NCBI GenBank assembly: GCA_025617375.2
Contig: JAMYGW020000004.1
Span: forward strand, 2,294,001-2,358,000
Direction: 5' to 3'
Length of the DNA: 64,000 nt
DNA from: Acarospora socialis
Taxonomy: Eukaryota > Ascomycota > Lecanoromycetes > Acarosporales > Acarosporaceae
The position numbers and the translations under genes are program-made. The number at the start of each line of letters is the position of its first letter. The first letter of the stretch is position 1. Below, piece by piece: positions 9,905-20,788 of the stretch. The notes below the pieces were generated by a model. That model was not told where the DNA came from and did not search any database. It saw only the letters and a program-made list of their open reading frames with translations.

Positions 9905-10681
9905 TCAAAACACATCCTCCGGCCCAACCCTATGCTCCTCTCCATTCTCCCGAATCCACCTCAAATCCTTATCCCGATCCAACGGCTTGCGCATATCAAA
10001 CGCATCTTCCGTGTCCTTCTCCCCCGTCATATTGTCACTGTAGTAATCCACCACCCGGCGAAAGACAGAGTACCTATATTTCGCAAGACATCCAACATCA
10101 GCACTCACCAAGCCAGTAACCACGCTCGAAAACCCAGCTTGTCTTCTACCAGCAACGAAGAGTAAACATACCCCATGCCTCGATAAAGCCCACCAGCAAC
10201 CTTATTGCTCTCGCGCACATAGAGGTCCACGAACCAGGCATTTTGCTCGTTACTAGCGCGCTCCAAGCTCTCGGTCAGGAGCTTGGCGAGCCCTAACCGT
10301 CTATACTGCGGCGCGACCGTGAGGGCAGTGATGTGTCCGTGCCATGGGGTGTATTCGGGCGTGTGGCGGAGGTAGGGAGGTTGTTCTTCGACTTTGCCCA
10401 TTACTGATCACACAAAGACCCACGCGCTATTGGTTAGTTATGAATCTTAGGGTTGGGCTTGTGTCGCCGTGGGTCCGATTAGGGCAGGTGATGAGGGCGA
10501 GCGAGGACATACTATAGGCGGCAATCTCGCCATTTTGACCTTCGACCAGGTTGAAGAGAGAGGGCCATTTGGCCAGGTACTCTAGGTAGAAGCGGAGTTC
10601 GTAGTTTTCGGTCAGGGTGTCGAGGTTGGTGAGGTTGGTTTTGAAGAGGTCGGTTGGGTGGAATGGTCGGAGGGCTGTCAT
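9905..10681 (-). CDS. NAT3: NatB N-terminal acetyltransferase catalytic subunit Naa20
   Basis: This is the catalytic GNAT subunit of NatB, which acetylates nascent proteins starting Met-Asp, Met-Glu, Met-Asn or Met-Gln at the ribosome. Exons on the minus strand are 10513-10681, 10172-10403 and 9905-10073, giving 189 residues, close to the usual size. The start MTALRPFHPTDLFKTNLTNL, the segment ENYELRFYLEYLAKWPSLF and the acetyl-CoA loop around YRRLGLAKLL are typical. So are WFVDLYVRESN and the end containing DMRKPLDRDKDLRWIRENGE. Both introns have GT and AG with consistent phases (1 and 2). The first intron splits the Ile codon of AAYIMGK. It is divergently arranged with the next plus-strand gene across about 525 bp. 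Confidence 0.93.
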
Positions 10682-11207
10682 GATGTTACGATCCCGCAGA
10701 GAGGGCTCAGAGCCACAGTGACTGGGTTTCCTGCTTCGTCCAGACAGGCACCCCGGATATCATTCATTCGAGGTCCGGTCAGTTGACTAGTGATGCGGAG
10801 CGGCATCTTCCGGACAGGGCCCAGGGCGCGAAGCCCCTCGGCGCGGGTGTGGCGTCAGTAATTCTCCGACTCCTGACGTTTCTTTGTCTCCGACCAAGTC
10901 CAATCTATTCGCTTCGTGATCTCTCAAAAGGCTGCAAGCTTCGCGATTCATGTATTTATACGTGCTTTAAGACGCGTCGTATGTGCTGCTCGCTTCTTGC
11001 AAATGACAACGCAGACCACGGTGTCATCCTGCTTCTTTCATCACAGAGAAAGGCGGAGTGGAAGCATAACACCAGGCCCAGTCTGCGACACTCAGCGTCG
11101 CTGCAACTATTCTAAACCAAATATACCACCGCTTCCAAGTCAGTACTCTGGCTTACATTTGGCTTCTGTACCTCCTTGAGACCGCCGACAGTCTCTTGAG
11201 AAGCAGC
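10682..11207. promoter_or_regulatory. Divergent promoter region
   Basis: These bases separate the starts of NAT3 (minus) and the following plus-strand gene, so they presumably hold both promoters. No TATA box or distinct motif stands out. A short open frame at 10783-11115 has no sign of being a gene. Confidence 0.4.
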
Positions 11208-12452
11208 ATGCCTTCCTCGCCGCGCACGCCTAGTCGGACGGAAAACCGTATCAACATCGACTCGTCCCCATACGGATACAGTAACGGCTATGTCAGGTCA
11301 CCGCATAGCCGCAAGCCGTCCCTGTACTCGCCTTCAACGCCTAGACCACAATCCGCGCACGGAACGAATGGCATACCAACCATGTTGAGCGATTTCGCTG
11401 GGGCAATGGATGGAGGGAATGACCTTGGGAGTCTTGCGGATGAACTAGCAGAAGCGTGGGACGAGGACGTTGAGGGCGACGAAGAGGTTTTAGGGCTACA
11501 GATGGACGAACATGGCGGTTATGTGCCTTTCGAGATATTGGAACCAGAGCAACAAGAGTACGAAAAGGTATCTTCACCAGCGCATGCACGAACAACAACT
11601 GGCTTTTCAAGCCCAAAGAAACTTATGGACCAAGGAAGAGCTCGGCGAAGACGAAGGGTTAGTGACGGGTCAGACTACAGTAATGATCCCGACCTTGAGC
11701 CGACTTCTAGCATGTCGCGCGCATTAGAAGCTCGAATAGCCATCATTGAAGAACTAGCACGACAAGAGACGGATGAAACTGGGCCACATGCGGATGGTGT
11801 GGTACAGAGGGTAGTAGATGGTCTGAGTGATCTAGGCGCACAATCCAGTGTCGAGAATAGCACCACAAGGTCAGTCCTCCTACTCCATCACAGTCTGAAC
11901 CCAGGTCTACGCCTTCCTAACAGAAGATCTAGACTCATAACCGCTCACACGGCCCTGGCAACTCACGTCGCTCACCAAACCCGCATGATACAAACACTTA
12001 CATTCCCACTTCTCTCCCCCCTAGCCACACCACCCGCTCCGGAAATCATTGACGACCTCTTACCCCTGCTCAACGACACCTCGTCGAACCTCCCGCAGCC
12101 AACCACCTCCGCTCTATCCTCTCTCCTCCACCTCTCGACTTACACCATGGACCTAATAACCACCCTCAACCAACTCTCTGACACCCTCCACATGTCGCGA
12201 CAAACCATGACCCTTGCTAGCCGCCGCTTACGCAGCGCGAGAGATCTCGTCACAGACATGCAAAAGGAAGCAATCGCGTGGGATGAGGGTGTGAGGTGGA
12301 TAGAGAAGGGTGACTGGCAAGCTCGTCTAACGGGCAGAGAGTGTGCGGGCGTTTGTAAAGATGTCGTTGGTGGGTTTGAAGAGGTATGTCAGGGCTGGAG
12401 GGATAGATTGTTGGCTTCAGCTTCGGCATCGGCGGAAGTTGGCGCTGCGTAA
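11208..12452 (+). CDS. Conserved-looking hypothetical protein, coiled-coil/helical
   Basis: I do not recognise the family. The ATG at 11208 follows a CAGC context and opens a Ser/Pro/Arg-rich region (MPSSPRTPSRTENR) typical of disordered, phosphorylated N-termini. Acidic stretches follow (around ADELAEAWDEDVEGDEEVLG), then a basic RARRRRR patch near residue 145. The last 200 residues look all-helical and carry most of the likely conserved sequence (ITAHTALATHVAHQTRMIQT, SRRLRSARDLVTDMQKEAIA). The frame is open throughout (414 residues). However, 11870-11923 or 11870-11926 has intron-like ends (GTCAGT, and CTAAC before CAG/AAG) and a length divisible by three, so an intron removing SVLLLHHSLNPGLRLPN is likely. 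The C-terminus is Ala/Ser-rich. The cellular role is unknown. Confidence 0.7.
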   Translation: MPSSPRTPSRTENRINIDSSPYGYSNGYVRSPHSRKPSLYSPSTPRPQSAHGTNGIPTMLSDFAGAMDGGNDLGSLADELAEAWDEDVEGDEEVLGLQMDEHGGYVPFEILEPEQQEYEKVSSPAHARTTTGFSSPKKLMDQGRARRRRRVSDGSDYSNDPDLEPTSSMSRALEARIAIIEELARQETDETGPHADGVVQRVVDGLSDLGAQSSVENSTTRSVLLLHHSLNPGLRLPNRRSRLITAHTALATHVAHQTRMIQTLTFPLLSPLATPPAPEIIDDLLPLLNDTSSNLPQPTTSALSSLLHLSTYTMDLITTLNQLSDTLHMSRQTMTLASRRLRSARDLVTDMQKEAIAWDEGVRWIEKGDWQARLTGRECAGVCKDVVGGFEEVCQGWRDRLLASASASAEVGAA

Positions 12453-12822
12453 GTTGCTTCTATTGTCTTGGTGCATGATACCCATTGGAGCGATGGCGTT
12501 GTGGTACTGTTGTATCTAGAGTTATCTGTAGGAGACTCGGTGCTGATAGGGTAAGCTGTATGATATACTCTTGCATAGTAGACTCGCTACTAGTTGGAGC
12601 ACTCAGCCACTTTAGTTTATAAAGAACAAGCTCCACATCCTAGGTACCCAAAGCTCGAACAATGATAACTTTCTAGATTGGCACGTGGTCGGCTCCTTAT
12701 CACGCATTGTAAAGTGTTTCTTGGCAGTGCAGGGTACGCGTATCTAGCTTCAAGACGCGTCTTCCACGACAGATTACAACTTTCCACACGCAACAACCCA
12801 AGGCAAATATACAACACCCAAA
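12453..12822. other. Intergenic region before PRI2
   Basis: About 370 bp lie between two genes on the same strand and must hold the 3' end of one and the promoter of the other. The last 60 bases before the PRI2 ATG are CA-rich (CACGCAACAACCC), a usual fungal leader. Nothing else is seen. Confidence 0.4.
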
Positions 12823-14493
12823 ATGATTCGTCAAGACATCAATCGCATCGACCCGAAAAGGCGAAATACCATCGACTACAAGAAAAAGCAGTTCGCGACA
12901 CCGACATACAAGCAGCAGGAATACCAGCACCGCCTAAACTTCTACGAAATCCCACCCACCGCAGAAATCACCTTGGAAGAGTTCGAGCAATGGGCCATCG
13001 ATCGATTGAAAAGTACAAAGGCGTCCTCTCATCATTGTCTTTCCACAGGGCTGGCTGACATGAACGCTCATAGTCCTCGCGGAGCTCGAAGCCTGCTCCT
13101 TCCGCAACAAGACCCCCGCCGAAACAACCGCGCACATCACGCCCCTCCTAGCCAAATACCTCCCCCTATCCTCCAATGCCTCGTCCTCGACCGGCTGGGC
13201 TGATGACCACCTCAAGCTCGAGCGACAAAAAGACCACTACTCGCACTTCATCCTCCGCCTCGCCTTCTCCGCGACCGAAGACCTGCGGCGCCGCTTCGCG
13301 CGCGTCGAGACGGCGCTGTTCAAGCTGCGCTTCCAGTCCGACCACATGAGCGAGCGGGAGGCGTTCGTGAGGAGCCTGCAGTTCGACTGGGATATGGTGG
13401 GCGAGGAGGAGAAGAGGGCGCTGGCGGCGGAGCTGGTGGCTGCGACGCCGGGGCTGCGGCGCGTGGACGAGGAGTCGTGGTTTAAGCTCGACTTCGAGCG
13501 GGTGCCGGAGCTGGTGGAGGGGAGGAGGGTGCTGCTGAGGCGGGGCAAGGCGTATGTGCCTGTGCGGGAGCAGTTGAGCATGGTTGTGGCGGAGTTCACG
13601 GCGCGGTTGGATAAGGGTCTTGAGGTTCGCACAACCCCTACATACCACAGCTACTCTCTCCTATTCCGTTGACTCGAAGATAACTGATACCGTTTGTCTG
13701 AATACAGCTCACCAGCCGCGCCCTCCCCCGCCTCGACGAAGACGACCGCCTGACCCCGATCCTCACCCACCTCTCCAAATCCTTCCTCACCCCCGACGCC
13801 ACCCTCACGGACGCCGACACCGCCCTCCCGGGAGCACCCATCACCGCCTCCTCCATCGACGCCCTCTCCACGCACTTCCCCCTCTGCATGCAGAACCTGC
13901 ACCTCACCCTGCGCGCCAACGCGCACCTCAAACACTACGGCCGCCTCCAATACACCCTCTTCCTCAAAGGCATCGGCCTGCCGCTCGACGAGTGCCTGCG
14001 CTTCTGGCGCGCCTCGTTCAGGCTCATCACCGACGACACCTTCAACAAAGAATATCGCTACAACGTCCGGCACGCGTACGGCGACGTCGGCGGCGACGGC
14101 AACCGGAGGGGGAGAGGCTACGCGCCGTTCAGTTGCCAGAAGATCCTGACGGAACATCCGCCCGGCCCCGGCGAGGCGCATGGCTGTCCGTATCGTCATT
14201 TCAGCGCGGAGAATCTGACCGCGCTGTTGCAGCGGACGGGCGTCGGCGATCGGGAGGTGTTGAGGGGGGTGAGGGAAGATGTGGAGCGGAAGAGGTTTCA
14301 TATCGCTTGTAATAGGGTGTTTGAGTGGGCGCATCGGGGGGAGATTAAGAGGGCGAAGGAGGAGGGGTTGGGGGTGGGCGGGGAGGAGACGATTGTCCAT
14401 CCGAATACGTACTTTAAGAGGAGTTATATGCTCAGGAATCTGGACAAGGTGGGGAAGGGGCCGGGAGTGGCGGAGGTGGAGATGGAGGTGTGA
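12823..14493 (+). CDS. PRI2: DNA primase large subunit
   Basis: This is the large (p58) subunit of primase in the DNA polymerase alpha-primase complex, which makes RNA primers for replication in the nucleus. Exons 12823-13012, 13074-13624 and 13708-14493 give 508 residues, a normal length. The N-terminal signature HRLNFYEIPPTAEITLEEFE is clear. The C-terminal iron-sulphur domain retains the expected cysteines in CMQNLHLTLR, APFSCQKI, HGCPYRHF and ACNRVFEWAH, plus the conserved YTLFLKGIGL and DECLRFWR segments. Intron 1 is phase 1 (joining LK|ILAELEACSF). Intron 2 has the less common donor GTTCGC but keeps phase 0. Exons 2 and 3 are very rich in G or C at third positions, which creates long antisense open frames without meaning. 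It runs convergent to GPC1. Confidence 0.95.
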
Positions 14494-14864
14494 GTGGGTT
14501 GAGGTTCGGGCAGGGTAGGGCTGGTGATGGTGGGACCATTCTGGCGTTTGAGGCTTTTCTTTAATTTCAAGGCTTCGGACTGTATGATTTGAATATCCAG
14601 GCTTGTTTATTGTGGACTTTACTACGATCGGGAACACATGCGAGGGACTTGTGACGGTTTGACATATCCTGCATTTCCGACTCAACTCGAAATCAAACAC
14701 GCTAAGGCGCTCCAACACTGCGAACAACAAAGACCGTGATGTGTTGTACATGAAGGTGGTTGTGTCCGAACCCTCGATCCAAACGCATGCGCAACGAGTA
14801 GCTGTGGCGCCAGAACGAGGAAAAGCCTAAAAGTCCGCCCAAGTCCATTCCGACAACAACTTAA
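14494..14864. other. Convergent intergenic region
   Basis: This holds the 3' ends of PRI2 (plus) and the GPC1-type gene (minus). No further gene or strong hairpin was recognised. Confidence 0.4.
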
Positions 14865-16650
14865 TCACCTTCGCTCCCTAACGCCACTCGCTAGAACGCT
14901 ATGCAGACCGCTCGACTCGACATGTTTCGAGTCTAGCAAGGGGATATTATCCACGCTGTCAGTCCTCCCATGCCGCTGACCACCACCGCCACCATCCAAC
15001 ACCGCATCAATAGCCCCAGCCGCCGCCGAACTCAACGGCTGCGGCGTCGTCGCGCCATCCTCCGCCCTCGGCGTCAGCAGCGGACTGGTACTCAAATCCG
15101 GACTGCTCTGCCACTTCGCGACATCCCTGCGCAGCTGCTCGAGCTCGTTCTGGAAGCGCTTGCCGAAGACATCGATGTAGTAGGTCGCGCCGTTGTAGAT
15201 GCTCCAGACGAAGACGGAGAACAGGAAGGCGGCGCTGGCCCAGCGGTACCAGAACCAGAGCGGGCAAGGGACCATCGTTCCGAGTGCGTAGGTGTACTGC
15301 ACGAGCATGAAGGCGGGCTCTTGGAGGGACTCTGGGAGGGAGAGGACCAGTCGGCCGATCCAGGCTTTGGAGTAGGATTTGCGGAGCCAGGTGAAACTTG
15401 TGGGACGGCCGGCGGCGATCTTCTCCCGTCGTCGGACGGTGATGAGGAAGTGGTAGGATAGCTGCCAAACTGCGTAGGGGACGCTGGCCCAGATCATCAT
15501 TGCCCAGAGCGAGTAGTGCTCTTTGCTGTCGGGTGGACTGTACTTGATGGCGTATACAGCCGGAAATCGTTCTTGCAGGAACGCCGGAGATGTGAGATGG
15601 ACGAGACAGTGGAGCGTGACGGGTGGCATGATGTGGATGAATAGACTTCAGTCTGTTAGCCAGACCCTGTCGCAGCTTGGGGAGAGTGGGGTCATGCCTT
15701 GTAACTTTATCAAGGGAGTGAAATACCATGGAATTCCTCCACATTGCAATAGCCACAGCATTATTGCCGTGCGCTAAGCAATAGGTACTGATAAAAAGAC
15801 GTTTCGAGTTTGGAAAACACCATATGCTTAGCAATAACAGGAGGTTCACAAAGTAGCAGAGATCCGCTAGGAAGTAATGATAGCCTCTTTTGTGGTATGT
15901 GTAGTATCGGATGGGCATGAAGTAGAACAGCTGCACCGTGAACCAGTAGTAGAATGATTGTGGATGAGCTCCAATGAGGTAGCCACTGATGAAGATGTTG
16001 AGGACTCCCGCTATAAATGCAATCTTCTCTCGGACAGTCACAACTTTGGCATCGTTCCAACGTCGACCGAGTCGATCCACAGACTCCTTCATGCGCTTCG
16101 TATATCGGTCCAACTGCTCATCTGGGGTTGGTATTCTTCTCCGCCATTCCTCAACCACCCTGTCCTTGGCCTGCTTGCTAGACGACCTCAGCTTTTCGCG
16201 TTGGCGCCGAACCTTTTCCGTCTGTGCGGACAAGGTATTCTGCCACTTCTCGAGGCGTTGTGGTAGTGCTAAATTGTCCAAGACATCGAAGACGGTGAGG
16301 CGGTCCAAGGGTGTGAATGCGTCCCAGTCCTCTTGATATGAACCGCTGGTGGAGAATGAGAGATTCCTGGACAGCCGTGGGCTGGGGGGAGTAGAGGATA
16401 GAGCGGGCGTCTTGATACCGGATGGTGGAGTAGTCCCATCCGTTGACGAGGTGTTGGACTCATTCGTTGCAGACCGAGAGAGTTCACGAGAGAGATGGTC
16501 GGTAGGAAGAGTGGGTGCAGATCTCGTCTTCGGTATGGGCACAGGTTCAGCCATCTCAAGAATCTGTTGTTGAAAAGCGCGAAGCTCGGGCGCGCGTCCC
16601 CGGGGAAAGCTCGAGCGGCTTCCGAACCGCTCCAACGCGAGGACTACCAT
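14865..16650 (-). CDS. GPC1: Glycerophosphocholine acyltransferase (DUF2838 family)
   Basis: The protein is a multi-spanning membrane protein of the Gpc1 family. Yeast Gpc1 transfers an acyl group from acyl-CoA to glycerophosphocholine, allowing phosphatidylcholine remodelling. Exons are 15698-16650 and 14865-15645, giving 577 residues from the first ATG. A second ATG at 16554 (MAEPVPIPKTRSAPTLPT) would give 545 and looks more like the true start. A Ser-rich disordered N-terminus and the segment QEDWDAFTPLDRLTVFDVLD come first. About eight hydrophobic segments follow with the family motifs YRYYTYHKRGYHYFLADLCY-like, AHGNNAVAIAMWRNSMVFHS and QYTYALGTMVPCPLWFWY. The C-terminus is a disordered Ser/Gly tail. 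The single intron (15646-15697, 52 bp) can only be spliced in frame with a GC donor (AAG|GCATGA), a rare but known class. Confidence 0.88.
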
Positions 16651-17776
16651 AGAGTATGGGTGTCAGCAGCAAAACAGTTGAAGTTCTAAAATCCCAAGCC
16701 ACTTCAGGACGAGATCAAAGGCGGTGGAGCTCTTGCTAAATGGGGAACTAAATAGAACCAACAGCGGCGGGAGAACTACCTTTATGACCGTGCACTGATA
16801 AGCATGTGAACCTTCAGTAGCTGCAGTACCCCACAGTGCTGTCGCGATGGGAAGTCGATAGGAATGTGGACGTCTGGGAAGGACGTGTCAAAACATAGGG
16901 ACTTGGTTGGCTACGGGTAAACAGGGTTGATATTCTTCTTGGTCCGTGCACGGCTAGGAACGGATTATCGCTACGCCGGTTGCAGAGGGGGGTCAGCAAT
17001 TCCTACACCACCTCTTGCTGTCATGTGAAGAACGACAATGTCTTGACTAAATGCATTTGGCATACCTGAGATGATTGTTCCTTTACTGACGGCAATCTAT
17101 TTTTGCAGTCTTGTATTTGCCAAATGTACCTGAGGGTGAAAGTCTCTGATTCTCGAATTAGTATTTTGAGACGATGTAGGCATTGCCCACTGCCTTCATA
17201 CTGTACTATGGTGGTAGCTTAGGCCCCTCGGACTCTTCACTGTTTACCTAAGGTAGCTTGGTCTGTCCTGCAAAGAATAGGATACATCTTGTGACTACAT
17301 AAAAAGAGAGAGCAAAGATCACAAATGATCATGACTAAAGAGACATGGTATTAGGTTCTCTATAACGTGATTTCAGACCTGAAATCGACGTTTATATGTT
17401 TGGACAGCAAGATGCAAGTGAAGACGATATTGTAATGGGAACAACAGATCGTTATGTGCAGATATGTTGCCCTTCAGACTTCAAGAGCAGAGGCAGAGGA
17501 TCTGATGGAGATGAAAAATATGGGGTTGGTCGTTGGCATCGAGTTTGCCCTAAGAGGTATTCCGAATAGAAGCATGGGATAGACCGATCAATCTTAGATT
17601 TCTGCCTCTAACGCTTGAAAGTACGGCTAGGAGTACCACTATCACTATCAACTACCACTACCGTCCACCACAGCCATGGCTCGACGCCCCTACGACACCG
17701 CGACCACTGCTCCAGTCACCCTCAGCGATACCTACCCCGGCCCCACTCTCAACGCACCCATCAGAAAAACAACCTT
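16651..17776. other. Intergenic region, nothing recognised
   Basis: About 1.1 kb lie between two minus-strand genes: the upstream region of GPC1 and the 3' end of acrB. Only short frames are present. No repeat, RNA gene or motif was identified. Confidence 0.4.
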
Positions 17777-20700
17777 TCAATTCCAAGCCAGCCCCGCCGC
17801 TTTCCCCGCCGCAGCCAAAGGGCTACTAGTCTTGACATGCCTAGCCAGCGGACTCATTCCTCCACCTACACCTACACTTCCACTGCCACTCCCACTCCCG
17901 CTCGCACTGCCGCTCCCATTGCGTTCATTGTCGCGTGTCTGCATGCAATCCTCCTCGTCTCTTTCCGCGACAGCGTTGGACAACACATGCGGCGCTGACG
18001 AGGGCTCGACTTCGAAGAAATCGGTGGTGCCGCTCGCGCCGGAGAGCATGGAGCTGGAGCGGCCACGGCCTTCGCGGAGAAGGGACTCGGGACGGCTGGG
18101 GGTGCTGTTGGGGTTGGAATTGGGGTAGTAGTTGTTGCTGTGGGGGTCGGGGAGAGAGTGGAAGGGTGGAAAAGCGAAGCCGAAGCCTTGGCGGGCGGCG
18201 GAGGAAGCACCGGGCGCTGTGGCCGTTGCGGCTGCATTGATGCCAGGTTGGAAGGTGCCGGGGAGGTTGCCTTCGGGCGGGGTGATGGGCGAGCTGAGAA
18301 GGGGTTGTTGTTGGGAATGCTGGTAAGTCTGGAAGGCGGTTTCGACGGCGTGCACTTGTTGCCAGGCTTGTTGGCTGCGGAACTGCGTGTCGCGGATGGC
18401 GCGGTCGAGCGTGGTAAACTGGTCGTGGTACTGCCGTTCCGTCTTCTGCCGGTCCGCTTCCCGCGCGGCTTGTTCGGCATTCTTGCGTTCCTTCTCGTCG
18501 AGACCTTGAGCGTTGGCGGAGAGGATGCGTTCGTGCTGCTCGTTGAGCTTGGTGTGGCGGGCTTGGAGCCGTTCGCGCTTCTGCTGAGCGACGGAGGCTT
18601 CAGACTGCACGGTTGAAATTTCGCGGTTGGCAGATTTGCGCGACTCGGAGACTTCGTTACGGGCACGAGATTGTCGTTCCTTTTCCTGTTCCCACTCTTC
18701 TTTCTTTTGCCGCCAGGCGTTCGTGTCTGATTCCGGGACCCCGCCCATGGTGTCGATTTGGCTTACGACGGTGGTAATGGCGTCTTCAGCTTGACGAATA
18801 TGCTGATTGATCTGCAGGACCCGCTGTCGGTGACGTTCATCCCCTCCACCAGCAGAAGTAAGACGTGCGATGTAGTTGTCCACCTCTTTCTTTAAGGCAA
18901 CGGCCGAAGACTTGTGATCCTTGCGGGTACGTTTTTGCCGGTTTCGGGTGTCGTTGAGCTGAGCTTCTGCAGCCGTGATGGAACTTTTCAAGGTTGTGAT
19001 TGGCGAGGAAGGGCGAAGTGATTGATGAATCGGAGCTGGCGTGAGGGAGGTTGCTTGTTCTGCTGTAGGAGCGGGATGAGTGGTAACTTTTGTTGTATAA
19101 AGTTCCTCGCCATCTTCACTCCTCAAGAAAACACACTTGTATGTGCAGCATGGACTGAGACCGAAGATCTCACCAAACCACTGCTCCCTAGTCGTCTCTC
19201 CATTGTGATCGTCTTCAAGAACCTTCTCGACCTTCAGAGATGTCCAGTCGGCATCATTGACACGAACGTAGAATGGCTTATCCCGTTTTAAACTGCTCGA
19301 CCCATTTAGGCTATCTGTTCCTGATCCGCGAGAATCGTCGCCTCGCATGTTGAAGTAGGCCGTCTTAAAGTGGACGCTGGCGGGTCCAACATGCGTGACC
19401 CACACGCTTCCTTCCTCCAAATCAAAAGGCGCACTTCCCAAATTCTTGACGCTGGTCGCTCGTGAGCCTGCAGCTTCTGCAGTCGCTTGAGATTGTTCGT
19501 ACTCCCTGACAATGGTGACTTTGGTGCTCGCAAATGCCGCCCACAGCGGCTGCTGACTCCGCACAGATGTTCCTTGTTTCCGTCTCTTTTTGCCGCTCGA
19601 GATTCTCTCCTTCCCATCTTTACCGTTTGACAGAGATGACAAATTTAGCCCTTCCGTGGTTGAGTTAGTCCCAAAGTTGTGATTCGATTGCGTGAGGATT
19701 GGAATATCTTGATTCGAGTTCCAGCCACCAGCAGCCTCCGGATCGGTTTTCTTAGAGGAAGGAGTAGGTTGGATCGATTCGCGCTTCGAGAGCCACCGTC
19801 TGACCATTCGCACAAATCCCTGCGTTAGGATATGGACAGCTAGAAGACTTCGAAGCCAACCAGGGCGAGATAATCTGGTCTGGTCCTGTACTGTAGGAAG
19901 AAATTGCAGAATTCTAGATGATAAAGAGTTTGATATGGATGTGGTAGGCCAGATGTATTGGAAAGCCCATTGGCGAGCAATTTTTGTTTGTAAAAGGTGA
20001 GACGCTGAGATAACAAGTATGCAAATGGTCGCACTGTCAAACGCACTGCCTTTGCTTGAATACGCACCCCCTAAGGTTATTGCAACCACGGCCTGGGCGA
20101 GATCCAGCGCGAAACTCTGCGCCGGTGACCAGAGGAACAGCCAGAATATCAAGAAGACAGCGTCGACGAAGGCGATGGTTGCAAGAGTTGGTGTGCCGCC
20201 AGCTCCTTGAAAAATCTCGCTGAGGTAAGGAATAGAGGATATTGTAGTTGCGGTGGGTGGGACGAATGTCAAGAGCGCGAACAAGCAGTTGACTAAAGTG
20301 ACAATTGTAGGAGGCAGCTGTAGAAGGATGATGAGAATAGCTATGGTATCTCCGAGCGGACAAGACCTCAGGATGGTATTGGCCAAGTGCATGACGTTAC
20401 TCGCGGGAAAAGTTGAGTCCTGAATCGTGTTGACGTCGATACTGCGATGTACATGTGCGCAAGGTGTCCCATTCGGGTAGGTTTCCAGACTCGCCGAAGA
20501 TGCTTCTGAGCACCGTCTTTCCCTCCCTGCACCGAGCGTATTTCCAGCGTACCCAGACTTTGTCTCCACCAAGACTCCATTTGACACATTTTCGGAAGCG
20601 TGCGTCACAAGCGGAGCTGCGGCCGGGGCTGATTGCGATGGTTGGTTTATGGGGGAAGGGCCATTTGGACTCCCATTGAGCTGCCCATTTGATTTTTGCT

Positions 20701-20788
20701 TGGGGACCCTTTTGCCAGGGCCAACAAGGCCGTTCTCATGCCGCGGGTTGTGCTGGTTCGCGTTCTGCTTCTTCGTCCGTGGTGGCAT
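17777..20788 (-). CDS. acrB: Ubiquitination network signalling protein AcrB homologue
   Basis: The single uninterrupted frame encodes 1003 residues from the ATG at 20788 (MPPRTKKQNANQHNPRHENG). An in-frame ATG 16 codons earlier is possible but less typical. AcrB was found in Aspergillus nidulans as a coiled-coil membrane protein linked to the creB deubiquitination pathway and resistance to acriflavine. The layout fits: a disordered basic N-terminus, then hydrophobic helices at about residues 150-185 (DTIAILIILLQLPPTIVTLV) and 200-265 (FVDAVFLIFWLFLWSPAQ). A Ser-rich middle is followed by a long coiled coil at about 610-830, rich in Glu, Lys and Gln (EEWEQEKERQSRARNEVSES). The C-terminus is Gly/Ser/Pro-rich with a (GS)n run. 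No intron is needed. Confidence 0.85.
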   Translation of the reverse strand: MPPRTKKQNANQHNPRHENGLVGPGKRVPKQKSNGQLNGSPNGPSPINQPSQSAPAAAPLVTHASENVSNGVLVETKSGYAGNTLGAGRERRCSEASSASLETYPNGTPCAHVHRSIDVNTIQDSTFPASNVMHLANTILRSCPLGDTIAILIILLQLPPTIVTLVNCLFALLTFVPPTATTISSIPYLSEIFQGAGGTPTLATIAFVDAVFLIFWLFLWSPAQSFALDLAQAVVAITLGGAYSSKGSAFDSATICILVISASHLLQTKIARQWAFQYIWPTTSISNSLSSRILQFLPTVQDQTRLSRPGWLRSLLAVHILTQGFVRMVRRWLSKRESIQPTPSSKKTDPEAAGGWNSNQDIPILTQSNHNFGTNSTTEGLNLSSLSNGKDGKERISSGKKRRKQGTSVRSQQPLWAAFASTKVTIVREYEQSQATAEAAGSRATSVKNLGSAPFDLEEGSVWVTHVGPASVHFKTAYFNMRGDDSRGSGTDSLNGSSSLKRDKPFYVRVNDADWTSLKVEKVLEDDHNGETTREQWFGEIFGLSPCCTYKCVFLRSEDGEELYTTKVTTHPAPTAEQATSLTPAPIHQSLRPSSPITTLKSSITAAEAQLNDTRNRQKRTRKDHKSSAVALKKEVDNYIARLTSAGGGDERHRQRVLQINQHIRQAEDAITTVVSQIDTMGGVPESDTNAWRQKKEEWEQEKERQSRARNEVSESRKSANREISTVQSEASVAQQKRERLQARHTKLNEQHERILSANAQGLDEKERKNAEQAAREADRQKTERQYHDQFTTLDRAIRDTQFRSQQAWQQVHAVETAFQTYQHSQQQPLLSSPITPPEGNLPGTFQPGINAAATATAPGASSAARQGFGFAFPPFHSLPDPHSNNYYPNSNPNSTPSRPESLLREGRGRSSSMLSGASGTTDFFEVEPSSAPHVLSNAVAERDEEDCMQTRDNERNGSGSASGSGSGSGSVGVGGGMSPLARHVKTSSPLAAAGKAAGLAWN

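Noticed and set aside
13651-14751. 366-codon minus-strand open frame over PRI2 exon 3
   Set aside because: It is antisense to a well-supported conserved exon with extreme G/C third-position bias, which removes stops in the shadow frame. The translation is low-complexity His/Pro/Arg and Gly/Glu/Val.
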